Shown: positions 6,850 to 15,028 of the stretch, piece after piece
How positions within the stretch are numbered: position 1 is the stretch's first letter
How the letters are laid out: every line of letters begins with the position of its first letter
Position numbers and translations under genes: made by a program
Notes under the pieces: model-generated
Told to the model about the DNA's origin: nothing
The model's database searches: none
Seen by the model: only the letters and a program-made list of their open reading frames with translations
NCBI GenBank assembly: GCA_963169875.1
Contig: CAUJEL010000141.1
Coordinates: 1-36,275 of the forward strand
DNA length: 36,275 bases
DNA from: Candidatus Zhuqueibacterota bacterium
GTDB lineage: Bacteria > Zhuqueibacterota > Zhuqueibacteria > Residuimicrobiales > Residuimicrobiaceae
Direction: 5' to 3'

Positions 6850-8181
6850 TCACCAGTCCGATTTGCACGTTCTGATGATCATGCGATAGGAGGGATCCGC
6901 ATACCGGCTTGGAAAGAAGGTTTGTGCGATTCTTTGCACCTCCTGTGGTTCGATGCGCAGCAGCCACGCCATGATATCTTCCGGACTGATGCGGTGCTGG
7001 ACCCAAAGCTGTAAATAATTCAACTGCCCGGCAAAATCGGAAAGATGCCGGTTCAAATCCAAAAAATATTGTTCCTTGACCAGGGCCAATTCCTTCCGGC
7101 TGATCTTTTTTTTCATTTTATCCATGGTACTAAAAATATCTGCGATCCCGTCTTCCAGGTCCGCTGCCCGCAGACGGCCGTCGATCTCATAGTAGCCGCG
7201 ATTCCCGGGCATGCGATACTCAACCGTCAAGCTGTAAATTCTTCCATCCGCCCGCAGTCGCTTGAAAAGCCGGTGTTGCAGCAGGGTGCCACAGAGCAAG
7301 GCGGCATAATAGCCTTTGTGGGAAGTGTTCGGCGCGTTCATGCCAATGCGGATCACGGCATCGCTCTCGCCGTCGTCGCGCAGCAGCCAGGAAGCCTGCT
7401 GGTGAGAGATATAGCGTTCGTTTTTTTCTTTTTTCAGTTTTGTCGGGCGATCAAACGGCGGGGTCAATGGACCGCCGGGCGAGGGATATGGAGAAAGATG
7501 GTTTTCCACCAGGGCCATGGCGTTTTCCGGGATGTTGCCGGTCAGGAAGAGCTGCGCATTGGCGGGATAGAAATGGCGGGCATGGAACGCCTTCACGTCC
7601 TCAATGGCCGCGTTGCGGACGCCTTCGAGGGTGCCCAATTGGCTGCGCGACAGTTTTTTGCCCAGGAGCAAGCGGTAAAATTTTAGCTCCGCCGCGTCCT
7701 CGGCGCTTTCCTGCTGCACAATCTCCCTGAGAACCGGCGGTTTGGCGCGGTCAAGCTCTGTTTTTGCGATGGGATCGAAACAGGTGGAAAGGAATTTAAC
7801 CAGTTGTCGTACGCCGCCCGGCGTGACCGTGCAGTGAAAATCTGTGCGTGCGTGATTGGTGACCGCATGAATGGGCAAGTGGGGTGCAAGTCGTTCCAGA
7901 CGTTCGGCGAGCACATGTTCGACCAGGTGGGTATAGCCGAGTTCCTGTTCCGATTCAAAGATGCTCCCCGCACTGAAGGTCAGGAGCACGTGCACGGTGC
8001 CGGGTTCGCCCAGGCTGGTGCGGATATCGGGCACCAGCAGCGGCAGTTTTTTCGCGGCGACGTGGAGTCCGTTGTCCAGCGTTCTTTCCGTCACGCCGAG
8101 CAGAAAGGGACTGTTTTTTGAGCCAGTTGTGGATGTTGATCGCATGGCTGTCCACTCGCGTCCAATTTGAATTTCATGCAT
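6850..8181 (-). CDS. M16-family (pitrilysin-like) zinc peptidase
   Basis: 443 aa. The inverted zinc motif HxxEH is HLVEH at residues 85-89, and an acidic stretch 70-76 residues later (E158-E165) supplies the third ligand. The C-terminal half is the usual second M16 domain with a Tyr/Arg-rich segment (RADGRIYSLTVEYRMPGNRGYYEIDGR). At this size it is a single two-domain unit like processing-peptidase-type bacterial M16 proteins, which work as dimers. No signal peptide is visible. The ATG at 8181 is the first in frame but has no good ribosome site; ATG 8145 is an alternative. It may cut signal or leader peptides, although no peptide gene is adjacent. Confidence 0.9.
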   Translation of the reverse strand: MHEIQIGREWTAMRSTSTTGSKNSPFLLGVTERTLDNGLHVAAKKLPLLVPDIRTSLGEPGTVHVLLTFSAGSIFESEQELGYTHLVEHVLAERLERLAPHLPIHAVTNHARTDFHCTVTPGGVRQLVKFLSTCFDPIAKTELDRAKPPVLREIVQQESAEDAAELKFYRLLLGKKLSRSQLGTLEGVRNAAIEDVKAFHARHFYPANAQLFLTGNIPENAMALVENHLSPYPSPGGPLTPPFDRPTKLKKEKNERYISHQQASWLLRDDGESDAVIRIGMNAPNTSHKGYYAALLCGTLLQHRLFKRLRADGRIYSLTVEYRMPGNRGYYEIDGRLRAADLEDGIADIFSTMDKMKKKISRKELALVKEQYFLDLNRHLSDFAGQLNYLQLWVQHRISPEDIMAWLLRIEPQEVQRIAQTFFPSRYADPSYRMIIRTCKSDW

Positions 8182-8300
8182 TCAAGTGGCGAAATCACGG
8201 ATTGATCCTAGTTTAGGCAAATAAAGCAAAAAAGCCAATGATAATTTTCACGACGTTTTATTTTATCAATCCGGCAAAATATAGGGCGGCAGGTTATGTC

Positions 8301-8575
8301 TTTTGTGGTTAATTACTCCGAAAAGTATGAAAAAATCATACTTATTGGAGAAAATATGAGGTTCATTTGTTGCGTGAGTACACTCCAAGCTAGAGAATTC
8401 CCCGGACGATCGGTGTTTTTCCAATCAATCCGGTTGCTCAGAAGGCCCCATGCTGCGCTTTGTCTGTTGGAAATGCATTGCAACCTGACGATTATTTTTT
8501 ATCAGCATGTCATCCTGGAAGGATCTTGCAGGTTCGTCAAATAGAAGCGGTGTCTCCTGCGAATTTATGAGCGCC
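8301..8575. repeat. Dispersed non-coding repeat, copy A (fills most of the gene-free gap 8182-8619)
   Basis: This 275-bp stretch aligns along its whole length with 12533-12809 in the same orientation, roughly three quarters identical by eye. Both copies carry a perfect stem AAGTATGA-N5-TCATACTT near the left end (8323-8343 here). Shared blocks include gaattccccgga, ggtgtttttccaat and ttatcagc. I see no conserved reading frame. Part of it (TTATCAGCATGTCATCC) recurs exactly at 9301-9317. Confidence 0.8.
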
Positions 8576-8619
8576 CATCGTTCGCTCTGTTTGTCTGGAT
8601 GGGGCTTACAGCATGGCAC

Positions 8620-8919
8620 CTAATCTGTTTTCGTGCGGTTTTTCCATGAGGTTGGTTTTTGATGAAGGTGCATAACGGCAATGACCAATATTTTGTCCAG
8701 GCGGATTTGCTATATTATGCCATAGGGGAAGCGATTCAGGAGGCAACGGCGGGTGTGCTTTGATAACGGTGACCAGGCTTCAGGAAATTGAATGATTCTT
8801 TCGAGGGTTCGTTTGATCTCCAATGCGAATTCAAAACCAAGTCCCGGGCTTGTTTTGTTGTAATATTCTACGGCATTTTGCAGTTCGGATTCTGCTTGCG
8901 CGAGAAATTCTATCTTCAT
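8620..8919 (-). pseudogene. ParE/RelE-type toxin gene broken by an in-frame amber codon
   Basis: The first 69 codons (MKIEFLAQAESELQNAVEYYN through RFPYGII) are the N-terminal three quarters of a ParE-like toxin. A TAG at 8710-8712 then replaces the Tyr normally found in the family's FPYGIIY motif. Reading straight through, the same frame gives QIRLDKILVIAVMHLHQKP and stops at 8620, which is the expected ParE C-terminus including the AVMHLHxKP signature. One nonsense change therefore removes the last quarter, including residues needed for toxicity in the family. The gene lies 5 bp downstream of its antitoxin. Alternatives are tRNA-mediated readthrough or a sequencing error. Confidence 0.85.
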
Positions 8920-8924
8920 GATTG

Positions 8925-9155
8925 TTATTGATTCTGTGAAGTCAGTTTATCGAATACTTTCTCTGCCGGGACAGAATTAATGAGACCTTTTTCATACGCA
9001 TCGATACGCTCTTCCGCTTCTTGAGCCCACAATGCATCCATGTTCTTATCCGCAGGCATGATGAAGCTTGCCAGTAATTGCTTTGCGAGTTCGGCTCTTT
9101 CGACCGGAGGCAATTCAAGCGCATCGCGAAGAATTTGTTTTGTTTTTGAGGTCAA
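8925..9155 (-). CDS. Addiction-module antitoxin (ParD-like stability protein)
   Basis: 76 aa from a TTG start. The sequence ILRDALELPPVERAELAKQLLASF followed by ALWAQEAEERIDAYEKGLINSVPAEKVFDKL is the pattern of the short 'putative addiction module component' antitoxins that pair with ParE-like toxins. I choose TTG at 9155 because AGGGAGC lies six bases upstream and the family normally begins just before this point; an ATG at 9182 has no ribosome site and would lie almost at the predicted transcription start. It is intact while its partner toxin is broken, so it may be the surviving half of the module. Confidence 0.85.
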   Translation of the reverse strand: MTSKTKQILRDALELPPVERAELAKQLLASFIMPADKNMDALWAQEAEERIDAYEKGLINSVPAEKVFDKLTSQNQ

Positions 9156-9188
9156 TTTGTGCTCCCTGGTACGGTTGTACATCAATTT

Positions 9189-9218
9189 AATGATATATCA
9201 TTTTCGTGATAAAGTCAA
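9189..9218 (-). promoter_or_regulatory. Promoter and palindromic operator of the addiction module
   Basis: On the minus strand: TTGACT (9213-9218), 17-bp spacer, TATCAT (9190-9195). The -10 box lies inside the perfect palindrome AATGATATATCATT (9189-9202), a natural site for antitoxin autorepression. The rest of the gap (9219-9443) holds only the short repeat fragment at 9301-9317 and a possible relic frame. Confidence 0.7.
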
Positions 9219-9443
9219 GTCATGATTTTTAGGAATCATCATGCGTTGTCCGGGGAAGAGTCCCTAGTAGAGCGATTGTAGAGCGGCCAGCCGGCATTTC
9301 TTATCAGCATGTCATCCCGGGGGACTCTGCTGAACTGAGCATCTCAAAATTTTATAAATCCGGATTGTTACGTGATATCCTGGAGGCCGAGGAAGCGTGT
9401 ATTACCCTGAAGAGCAAGCAGAATTAGCCGTGGATACTGCTGT

Positions 9444-9719
9444 TTATAGCGTGTAATACCATTCACGCATGTAATCCTTTAATTCTTTCCCCTTTAATTC
9501 AAGCATCTTGTCAATGAACGCGTGATCCACAATCTCAAAATACCCTTCATCCCCGATGGCTGCATGATATAAATGAATGAGATGTACCCCGCAAGACGCA
9601 CAAATACCATAGGTAAATTCGCAACCATCCGCGTGGCTGGCATCAGCGATATATTTCCATCTCTGGTTTTTGCAGCATTTTTGCATCATTGGCTCAATAA
9701 CAGGTTCAATGAAACGCAA
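9444..9719 (-). CDS. Small Cys-rich hypothetical protein
   Basis: 91 aa from a TTG start at 9719, or 81 aa from ATG 9689. It carries two cysteine clusters, CC at about 15-16 and CxxxxxxCxxC at about 33-43, spaced like a zinc ribbon or zinc knuckle, followed by a helical C-terminus (KMLELKGKELKDYMREWYYTL). I do not recognise the family. It starts 7 bp after the stop of the 468-aa gene on the same strand, so the two are surely co-transcribed and probably translationally coupled, which would explain the lack of a ribosome site. Confidence 0.65.
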   Translation of the reverse strand: MRFIEPVIEPMMQKCCKNQRWKYIADASHADGCEFTYGICASCGVHLIHLYHAAIGDEGYFEIVDHAFIDKMLELKGKELKDYMREWYYTL

Positions 9720-9726
9720 ATCAGGA

Positions 9727-11133
9727 CTAATCGTCCAGTAAAAACGAAGGTGGCAGGTTCAGCTCTTCGAGCATTTCCCGCACCGGATACCAGCCCGCGC
9801 CGCGGGCGCGTTTCTTGGCTTCCCAATTTTCCAACCCCCGCAGCCATTCGCGTAATATTGCATGATTTTGCGGATCCTCTGCCGCCTGACGCGGCGTCAG
9901 GCCGCCGAGGTTCGGCACAGGCTTATCGAGGAGCGCCTTATAATGCAATCTGCTTTGCTCGCTTTCCAGTGCGACCAGCTCCGAGGGCCGCGGCGACGCG
10001 TCCCCATCCAGATTGTGCATATGTTTTTTATCCTCTCGCATTATTTCTTCTATGGGGATTTTGTTGATGCGCTTGAAGCGGACGCTATCGGCCAACTGAC
10101 GAGAGAAGTAATCTTGAGCGAATTGCGCCAGTTCCACGGAGTGCACCTGAATATGCAGCAACTCGGTATCGGCATGCAACTCACCTAATAGGCGGACGCT
10201 GGGGTCCTGAATTGCCCCGGTGGATTTGTGCGCCTCTGCGATGAAACCGGGTTGGTAATCCGGATGGCGAAGCGGTGCCAACAATTGCAGGAACGCGCCC
10301 TTCTCAAACCATGCATAGCGATGTTGAATCAATTGTTGGTTTTTGTTTTTCCGTGCCGGACGTATTTCGTGTTCACCCGCCTCGAGGCCCTCGATCGTAT
10401 CCAGCCTGGCCAGCAGCGATTCAAGATCAACAACCTTAAAAATCACATCGCAAGGCTGCAGGGGGCCATAAGCTGTCACGATTTGGCGGTTTTGTGCCGC
10501 TTTCATAAAGTGGCGTTCAATATCGAAGAAAATGCGCCACTGTTTTCGGGCAAACACCGGATAGGGTGTTTCCTTGTTTTTTTGGCAAAAAGATTCATAT
10601 TCCTGCAAGAGGCGGCGCAGGATCTCTGCTTTTTGTTCAGGGGCAAAGCGCAGCATGGGCCCTGTGGCGAGCGTCTGCCGGCTATAATCATAGAGGCGGC
10701 CCAAAAAAAGATCCCAGATTTGCAGTGCGTTAGAAGCGTTGATGTCAGCCAGATAAAACTCCGCACCGCTGACCAGGCTGCGCACCTGAAGTCCCTGGCC
10801 TGGCGTGACACGCAGAACCTCGTAAATATCGAGATGGGATTCAGCTTGTGATTGCATCTCATCCAGTTCATCCGCCGAGAATTCAGCGGCATGATGCTTG
10901 ATGACGTAAGGGAGGAAACAGCTTTGCAGCGGGAAAAAATAATAATCATGAATCAGGATATCAAAAATGCGTGACACTGCGAGGGTCGCATCCGCATTAT
11001 CCATATCGCGCAGGTGGTTGCGAAAGGCGAGCTCGTTTTCATCATAGATCGCGCGCACCACCTGTGCAAAGGCGGGTCTGGTTTCACGGTAACTTTCATA
11101 AAGCTCTGATACGCGGCGTTCAAATGTGGCCAT
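9727..11133 (-). CDS. Uncharacterised 468-aa protein with C-terminal 'LGGxTPRxA' domain
   Basis: 468 aa, soluble and mostly helical. The N-terminal 400 residues are unfamiliar. The block VRLLGELHADTELLHIQVHSVELAQF followed by the C-terminal LLDKPVPNLGGLTPRQAAEDPQNHAILREWLR is a combination I recall from SEC-C-associated bacterial proteins, whose tail resembles the MbcA/ParS/Xre antitoxin C-terminal fold. That link is from memory of the pattern and is uncertain. AGGA lies eight bases before the ATG. It is the first gene of a two-gene leftward operon with the Cys-rich 91-aa protein. Being between toxin-antitoxin and TIR genes suggests an accessory or defence-related role, but nothing catalytic is visible. 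Confidence 0.7.
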   Translation of the reverse strand: MATFERRVSELYESYRETRPAFAQVVRAIYDENELAFRNHLRDMDNADATLAVSRIFDILIHDYYFFPLQSCFLPYVIKHHAAEFSADELDEMQSQAESHLDIYEVLRVTPGQGLQVRSLVSGAEFYLADINASNALQIWDLFLGRLYDYSRQTLATGPMLRFAPEQKAEILRRLLQEYESFCQKNKETPYPVFARKQWRIFFDIERHFMKAAQNRQIVTAYGPLQPCDVIFKVVDLESLLARLDTIEGLEAGEHEIRPARKNKNQQLIQHRYAWFEKGAFLQLLAPLRHPDYQPGFIAEAHKSTGAIQDPSVRLLGELHADTELLHIQVHSVELAQFAQDYFSRQLADSVRFKRINKIPIEEIMREDKKHMHNLDGDASPRPSELVALESEQSRLHYKALLDKPVPNLGGLTPRQAAEDPQNHAILREWLRGLENWEAKKRARGAGWYPVREMLEELNLPPSFLLDD

Positions 11134-11260
11134 AGAGATTCCTGAAAAAATGAGTTTGATGACATGCCAATCGTAAGAGTTTCGGGTTTTCTGCGCTGCA
11201 GCAATGGGTTCTGCGTAAGTACGGATTATATAAACGAGCCCCTTGCATTAATCACAGAGA

Positions 11261-12250
11261 TCATTCCACCAATGGCAATCCCCGAAAATCGTCGCTCGCT
11301 TCCGGGTTTGTTCCATATTTACGGATTTCATTAATGACTTTTTGCGCTTTTTCACTGTACTCAGAAGTATGGCTATCCGCCAAAAGTTCAAGGTACTTCT
11401 GCACCTGCTGAGGAAAGACATATTGATCGAACAGCTTAATAACAGGTGCCAGGCTTTCTGGATTTACTTCAGACAGGTTCTTCTCAATGCTTTTTTTATC
11501 GCAGAACTGGAGAGCGAAGAGCGTTCGCAATCTGGGGCGTACATACTCAATTTTCAATAATTCGAGCAATTGTCTGGACATCACATCGTGATTTCGGATT
11601 TTCTTTTGCCAATAAATCCAGTTACCCCCGTAATGCAGGGATGCGATCGTCATGAACAGGAGGACATTTTCGTCTTCGATTTCAAGATGTTTGGGTGTAT
11701 TGCATAATATGGATTTTATTTCATCACTCAGGCCTTCTATCACAAAATAAGCATGATCATTCTCCATCCATCGATTTGCCAGATGATATATTTCGCCCAA
11801 CAAGGAAGATGTAGCGAATGAAGGTTTTTCCGGGCTACTCTCGCTGATTGATTTGAGCAATAATTTGATGGTACTCGCTAATTTGATAATATTGTTTTCA
11901 AGGGGCGGCGTCATGGCATCCAGCCAGTGGTGCGAGCTGATGCAAAATTCAATATCACTCGATAGAGGAGTGACGGGTTCAATGATAAATGGGATAATTA
12001 TTTTGCCATAACTTACGCCGCGTTCTAACTCTTTTGGAACCCAGTTGGACCTATTTGAATGTTTGGATAGAACAAATACAACAAGCGAACAATTTTTTAT
12101 CCCATTTTGGATTGCTGAAACGAATGACTCACCACCAATGATGTCTCTGGGCGCTATCCATACCCTGATTCCCTCCGATTCAAGCCGATTACAGATGGCA
12201 TCTGCAACAGGTTTGTCAAGGGATGAGTAACTGATCATGATGTCATGCAT
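11261..12250 (-). CDS. TIR-domain protein with helical C-terminal region
   Basis: 329 aa. Residues 1-125 form a TIR domain of the bacterial TIR_2 kind: HDIMISYSSLDKPVADAI, GIRVWIAPRDIIGGESFVSAI, LVVFVLSKHSNRSNWVPKELERG and IIIPFIIEP, ending SSHHWLDA. The conserved acidic position in the ELE motif (E74 or E76) could be the NAD-cleaving glutamate. The remaining 200 residues are helical, without a recognised sensor domain. Bacterial TIR proteins of this type deplete NAD+ during phage infection (Thoeris, TIR-STING, TIR-NLR), but no partner gene such as thsA is adjacent. The ATG at 12250 fits the domain start; the frame extends upstream to 12355 without a ribosome site. Confidence 0.85.
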   Translation of the reverse strand: MHDIMISYSSLDKPVADAICNRLESEGIRVWIAPRDIIGGESFVSAIQNGIKNCSLVVFVLSKHSNRSNWVPKELERGVSYGKIIIPFIIEPVTPLSSDIEFCISSHHWLDAMTPPLENNIIKLASTIKLLLKSISESSPEKPSFATSSLLGEIYHLANRWMENDHAYFVIEGLSDEIKSILCNTPKHLEIEDENVLLFMTIASLHYGGNWIYWQKKIRNHDVMSRQLLELLKIEYVRPRLRTLFALQFCDKKSIEKNLSEVNPESLAPVIKLFDQYVFPQQVQKYLELLADSHTSEYSEKAQKVINEIRKYGTNPEASDDFRGLPLVE

Positions 12251-12532
12251 GGAAATCGCCTTATCAGAAATTACTACATTGAAAACGCGAATTTCATTTC
12301 GGTGAGGATGTCTTGCATCACAGCCTTTGATAATCAATCTGGCACACTTATACACAAAGTTAATGTATGTCTTTTAGGCCTAACTTTCAAGAAGAGCTTT
12401 CAAGTTTTTTCAAAAATGGAAAAACGAGAAATTTGTGCTCGTTTCATGCCAATAAATTTCGATATTCGTAATAGAGGCTTTTATGAAATCAGGGATCGCT
12501 TTGAAGGTATTTAACGATGACAGAAGCGTGTC

Positions 12533-12809
12533 TTTTGTGCTTTTTTTCTCCCAAAAGTATGACAAAATCATACTTGCTGGAGATAATGTAACGTTCATTT
12601 ATCGCACGAGCACACCCAAGCAAGAAGAATCCCCGGATGATTGGTGTTTTTCCAATTAATCCGGTCGTTCAGAAGGCTCCATGCTGTGCTTTATTTGCTG
12701 GAAATGCATAGCGACACGATGATCAGTTTTTTATCAGCCTGTCATCTTGAAAGGATCTTTTGGATACGTCATGTAGAATTGGTGTAACCCGCAAATTCAT
12801 GAGCTCCCC
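12533..12809. repeat. Dispersed non-coding repeat, copy B (in the gene-free gap 12251-13075)
   Basis: Partner of 8301-8575, same orientation and similar length, with the conserved stem AAGTATGA-N5-TCATACTT at 12555-12575. The gap also holds, to the right, a repeat of a second family at 12899-12989. The stretch 12251-12532 shows nothing I can name. Confidence 0.8.
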
Positions 12810-12898
12810 CCGTAACGTGCCGTTTTGATAATAGATGCTTGCGGCATGACAGGTGTTATGATCTTGGTGAGTGCGCCTGGTTTCTGGGTAGTAAAAAG

Positions 12899-12989
12899 CA
12901 TCATCCCGAGGCGAGCAGTGACGGGGGGTCTCTGCTTCCAGGGTGCCATCATTCTGGAGGCGATCCCGGAGCGGCATGGCTTTGAGCAG
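12899..12989. repeat. Second dispersed repeat family, copy 1
   Basis: The stretch from catcatcccgagg through cccggagcggcatggcttt aligns with 14888-14979 in the same orientation: shared blocks are atcatcccgagg, a gacg-rich centre ending in tctc, cagggtg/aagggtg and cccggagcgg-atg. It is non-coding in both places. Confidence 0.65.
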
Positions 12990-13075
12990 TTGTTTCTCGT
13001 TCTCAAACCCGAGTTTGGGAACGGGAAGTGAGGCAAATTTCCTTTCAACGCAGAGACCCCCGAGTTCCGCATGAC

Positions 13076-13396
13076 CTATGGACAGCAGGACAGATCTTTA
13101 ATTGCGCCTCCTGGCCAATCCAGTTCACATAAGGCACAACAGACGGTCTTGTACTCGCATTCGCAGCTGCCAATACAGCAAACCTTGCAGGGTTCGCAAA
13201 AGATGCCACCGCCAAGAGAGATGCAACCTCCAGAACCGCCGCTCGCTATTGCATTGCTCATCAGGCAGGACAGATTCAAACTGGTCAGACTTTCGATAGC
13301 TGTCTCCGATGTTCCTTGGTCAAGCCTGAAATTGAACGCCGATAGAATGATGATACCCACGGCGAACAAAATGGTGAATAATTTTCTGCCATTCAT
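13076..13396 (-). CDS. Secreted Cys-rich small protein (NVEALA-like)
   Basis: 106 aa from ATG 13396, chosen because AGGAGG lies eight bases upstream. Residues 1-30 form a signal or transmembrane leader (KLFTILFAVGIIILSAF). A short acidic stretch and a Gly-Ser turn follow, then a tail with 13 cysteines in all, several as CC or CxC pairs (CKVCC, CECEY, VCCALC, LSCCP). The layout of a leader, an 'ESLTSLN' segment and a cysteine tail beside a beta-propeller lipoprotein resembles the NVEALA family of Bacteroidetes, whose function is poorly known. Family membership is inferred from layout and neighbour, not from a clear motif. Confidence 0.7.
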   Translation of the reverse strand: MNGRKLFTILFAVGIIILSAFNFRLDQGTSETAIESLTSLNLSCLMSNAIASGGSGGCISLGGGIFCEPCKVCCIGSCECEYKTVCCALCELDWPGGAIKDLSCCP

Positions 13397-13512
13397 TTTT
13401 GAATCCTCCTTTTGTTTGTTCAACGACTAAATTGCGCGATTCTTGCCCACAGAGTAAATCCTGCAAAGGTTGCAAGTCTTTACAGGGTTAATGCAATCGC
13501 GCTGTTCAGGTA

Positions 13513-13532
13513 CAAGGCGCCACTGCGCCTTG
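13513..13532. repeat. Hairpin between propeller and Cys-rich genes
   Basis: CAAGGCGC and GCGCCTTG separated by CACT, a perfect 8-bp stem between the two leftward genes. It has no T-run, so it may be an mRNA processing or stabilising structure rather than a terminator. Confidence 0.5.
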
Positions 13533-13556
13533 GCGCAGCGTTTGTCAAATTTGGAT

Positions 13557-14666
13557 TCAAGGCTGCGTGGGTTCTGATTTTAATATTACTTTGTTCTCAA
13601 ATAGACCGAAAATTTCATTATTCAGGCTGATTAACCTGATTTTATTCACATCGATGGCAGCCGCACTGTCAGCAGATGCAAGTTTCACTTTGTAGCTCCT
13701 CTTGACATACGATTTGCCTTGTACTGTTGAAATGATCAGATTTGGATGCCTCGCAAGCTTTATTAACAGTTCACCATTCGCACTTAAAGAAACATGCTCC
13801 AATACCACAGGTCCGGATACCTCCTTGATTCTGTTGGGATTTTTGTATTTTTGCATAAATTCATTGCCCTCTTTTATGTATGCCTTAATTTTATCCGACT
13901 TGAAGACAATCTCTTCGACGCAGCGACCTTCATAATCATATTTTCTGATGAGCGGCGACATCACAAAAACGCACCATATGTGGTCTACTTTTTCATTGGC
14001 AATTATGATATAACTGGTGCGGATTTTATGGACCAAAACCTGGTTGTCATTTTCGGCGATGGCGCCGATGTATCCCATATTGCTTCCCAGGCTGTCGTGC
14101 ATTTGAATCATATAAGGCACAGGAGGCACGGATTGAAACGGGGGCGTGACTAATAGTACGCCATTTCTTCCCACTGTCAATCGTCCATTTTCCATATCGA
14201 TATTGGTTATGGTGCGAAGATAATCACCGTACAGGTTAAAAATTTGCAAGCGCTTGCCAAAAGTATCCGGAATATACAAATATCTGCTGGAGCGTTCCCA
14301 ATATGGATTGGGTTGCATAAATTCGCCCGGCCCACTTCCGGGCCCGCCGATGTGGCGAATATATTTTCCATCAAGCGATAGATGTACAAGACGGCTGTTT
14401 TTATAATCAAAGACATACAGTGTCGAATCCGGCCCTTCTTTGATCTCTTTTATGGAAGGAATAAAGTGATCTTTTAAATCCGGGTTTGATTCATACCACT
14501 TGTTATTATAAATCACGCGTAGCGGTACATCCGTCGGCACGGTTGTTTTTTCCAAATCATCCAGGTCTATGATCGTTTGCATCTGCGTGGAAAAGAGATT
14601 CTGTTCCTTTGAACAGGCCATGAGAAAAACGGCTATCAGAATTAAAAACAGCGTCATGTTTCGCAT
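13557..14666 (-). CDS. Six-bladed beta-propeller lipoprotein
   Basis: 369 aa from ATG 14666 (GAGG eight bases upstream). The N-terminus MRNMTLFLILIAVFLMACSKEQ is a lipoprotein signal with lipobox LMAC, so the mature protein is lipid-anchored at Cys. The rest is repeated beta blades of the 6-bladed propeller (BF3164/DUF4934-like) type: STLYVFDYKNSRLVHLSLDGKYIRHIGGPGSGPGEFMQP, YLYIPDTFGKRLQIFNLYGDYLRTI and later VFVMSPLIRKYDYEGRCVEEIVF. No catalytic motif is visible, and such proteins are thought to bind ligands or partners at the envelope. It is followed 160 bp downstream by the Cys-rich secreted protein gene, and the pair is probably functional together. Confidence 0.85.
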   Translation of the reverse strand: MRNMTLFLILIAVFLMACSKEQNLFSTQMQTIIDLDDLEKTTVPTDVPLRVIYNNKWYESNPDLKDHFIPSIKEIKEGPDSTLYVFDYKNSRLVHLSLDGKYIRHIGGPGSGPGEFMQPNPYWERSSRYLYIPDTFGKRLQIFNLYGDYLRTITNIDMENGRLTVGRNGVLLVTPPFQSVPPVPYMIQMHDSLGSNMGYIGAIAENDNQVLVHKIRTSYIIIANEKVDHIWCVFVMSPLIRKYDYEGRCVEEIVFKSDKIKAYIKEGNEFMQKYKNPNRIKEVSGPVVLEHVSLSANGELLIKLARHPNLIISTVQGKSYVKRSYKVKLASADSAAAIDVNKIRLISLNNEIFGLFENKVILKSEPTQP

Positions 14667-14720
14667 CTTTTTTTCCTCAAACATTAAGTGATCTTCTAAA
14701 TTCTCTACACCTCCAATCTA

Positions 14721-14749
14721 AATATATACTAACTTCAAAGACTCGTCAA
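14721..14749 (-). promoter_or_regulatory. Sigma70-type promoter of the propeller operon
   Basis: On the minus strand: TTGACG (14744-14749), 17-bp spacer, TATATT (14721-14726). It is correctly placed about 55 bp before the propeller ATG. Confidence 0.75.
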
Positions 14750-14887
14750 GAGTAAAAATCGCCATTTTTATATGGCTATTATTAACAAACAGATAATGGA
14801 ATGAGAACAAGCAAGCAGATTGGTCCTTAGCCATGTCTATGTTCCGGGTGATGAAATCGTCATGCCATCGTACAGATTTTTAATCAT

Positions 14888-14979
14888 ATCATCCCGAGGA
14901 GCACAGCGACGAGGGATCTCCGCCTCAAGGGTGAAAGCAAACTGGGGGTTACCCCGGAGCGGGATGCCTTTGCGCGGTC
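14888..14979. repeat. Second dispersed repeat family, copy 2
   Basis: Partner of 12899-12989. Its wording (atcatcccgaggagcacagc, gagggatctc) is typical of abundant intergenic repeats in uncultured bacterial genomes. Together with the adjacent palindrome at 14996 it fills much of the gene-free gap 14750-15300; the stretch 15029-15300 shows nothing I can name. Confidence 0.65.
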
Positions 14980-14995
14980 GTACCCTCTGCGGGAA

Positions 14996-15028
14996 ACTGT
15001 AGGCCGACCAGTCTGGTCGGCCTACAGT
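14996..15028. repeat. Perfect 33-bp palindrome
   Basis: Two perfect 16-bp arms (left arm ACTGTAGGCCGACCAG) around a single T. No T-run follows. It is probably a mobile palindromic (REP-like) unit rather than a terminator. Confidence 0.8.

Noticed and set aside
9330-9427. Possible relic of an antitoxin (frame reading SISKFYKSGLLRDILEAEEA)
   Set aside because: Only about 30 codons, no start and a chance resemblance to helix-rich antitoxin tails cannot be excluded.
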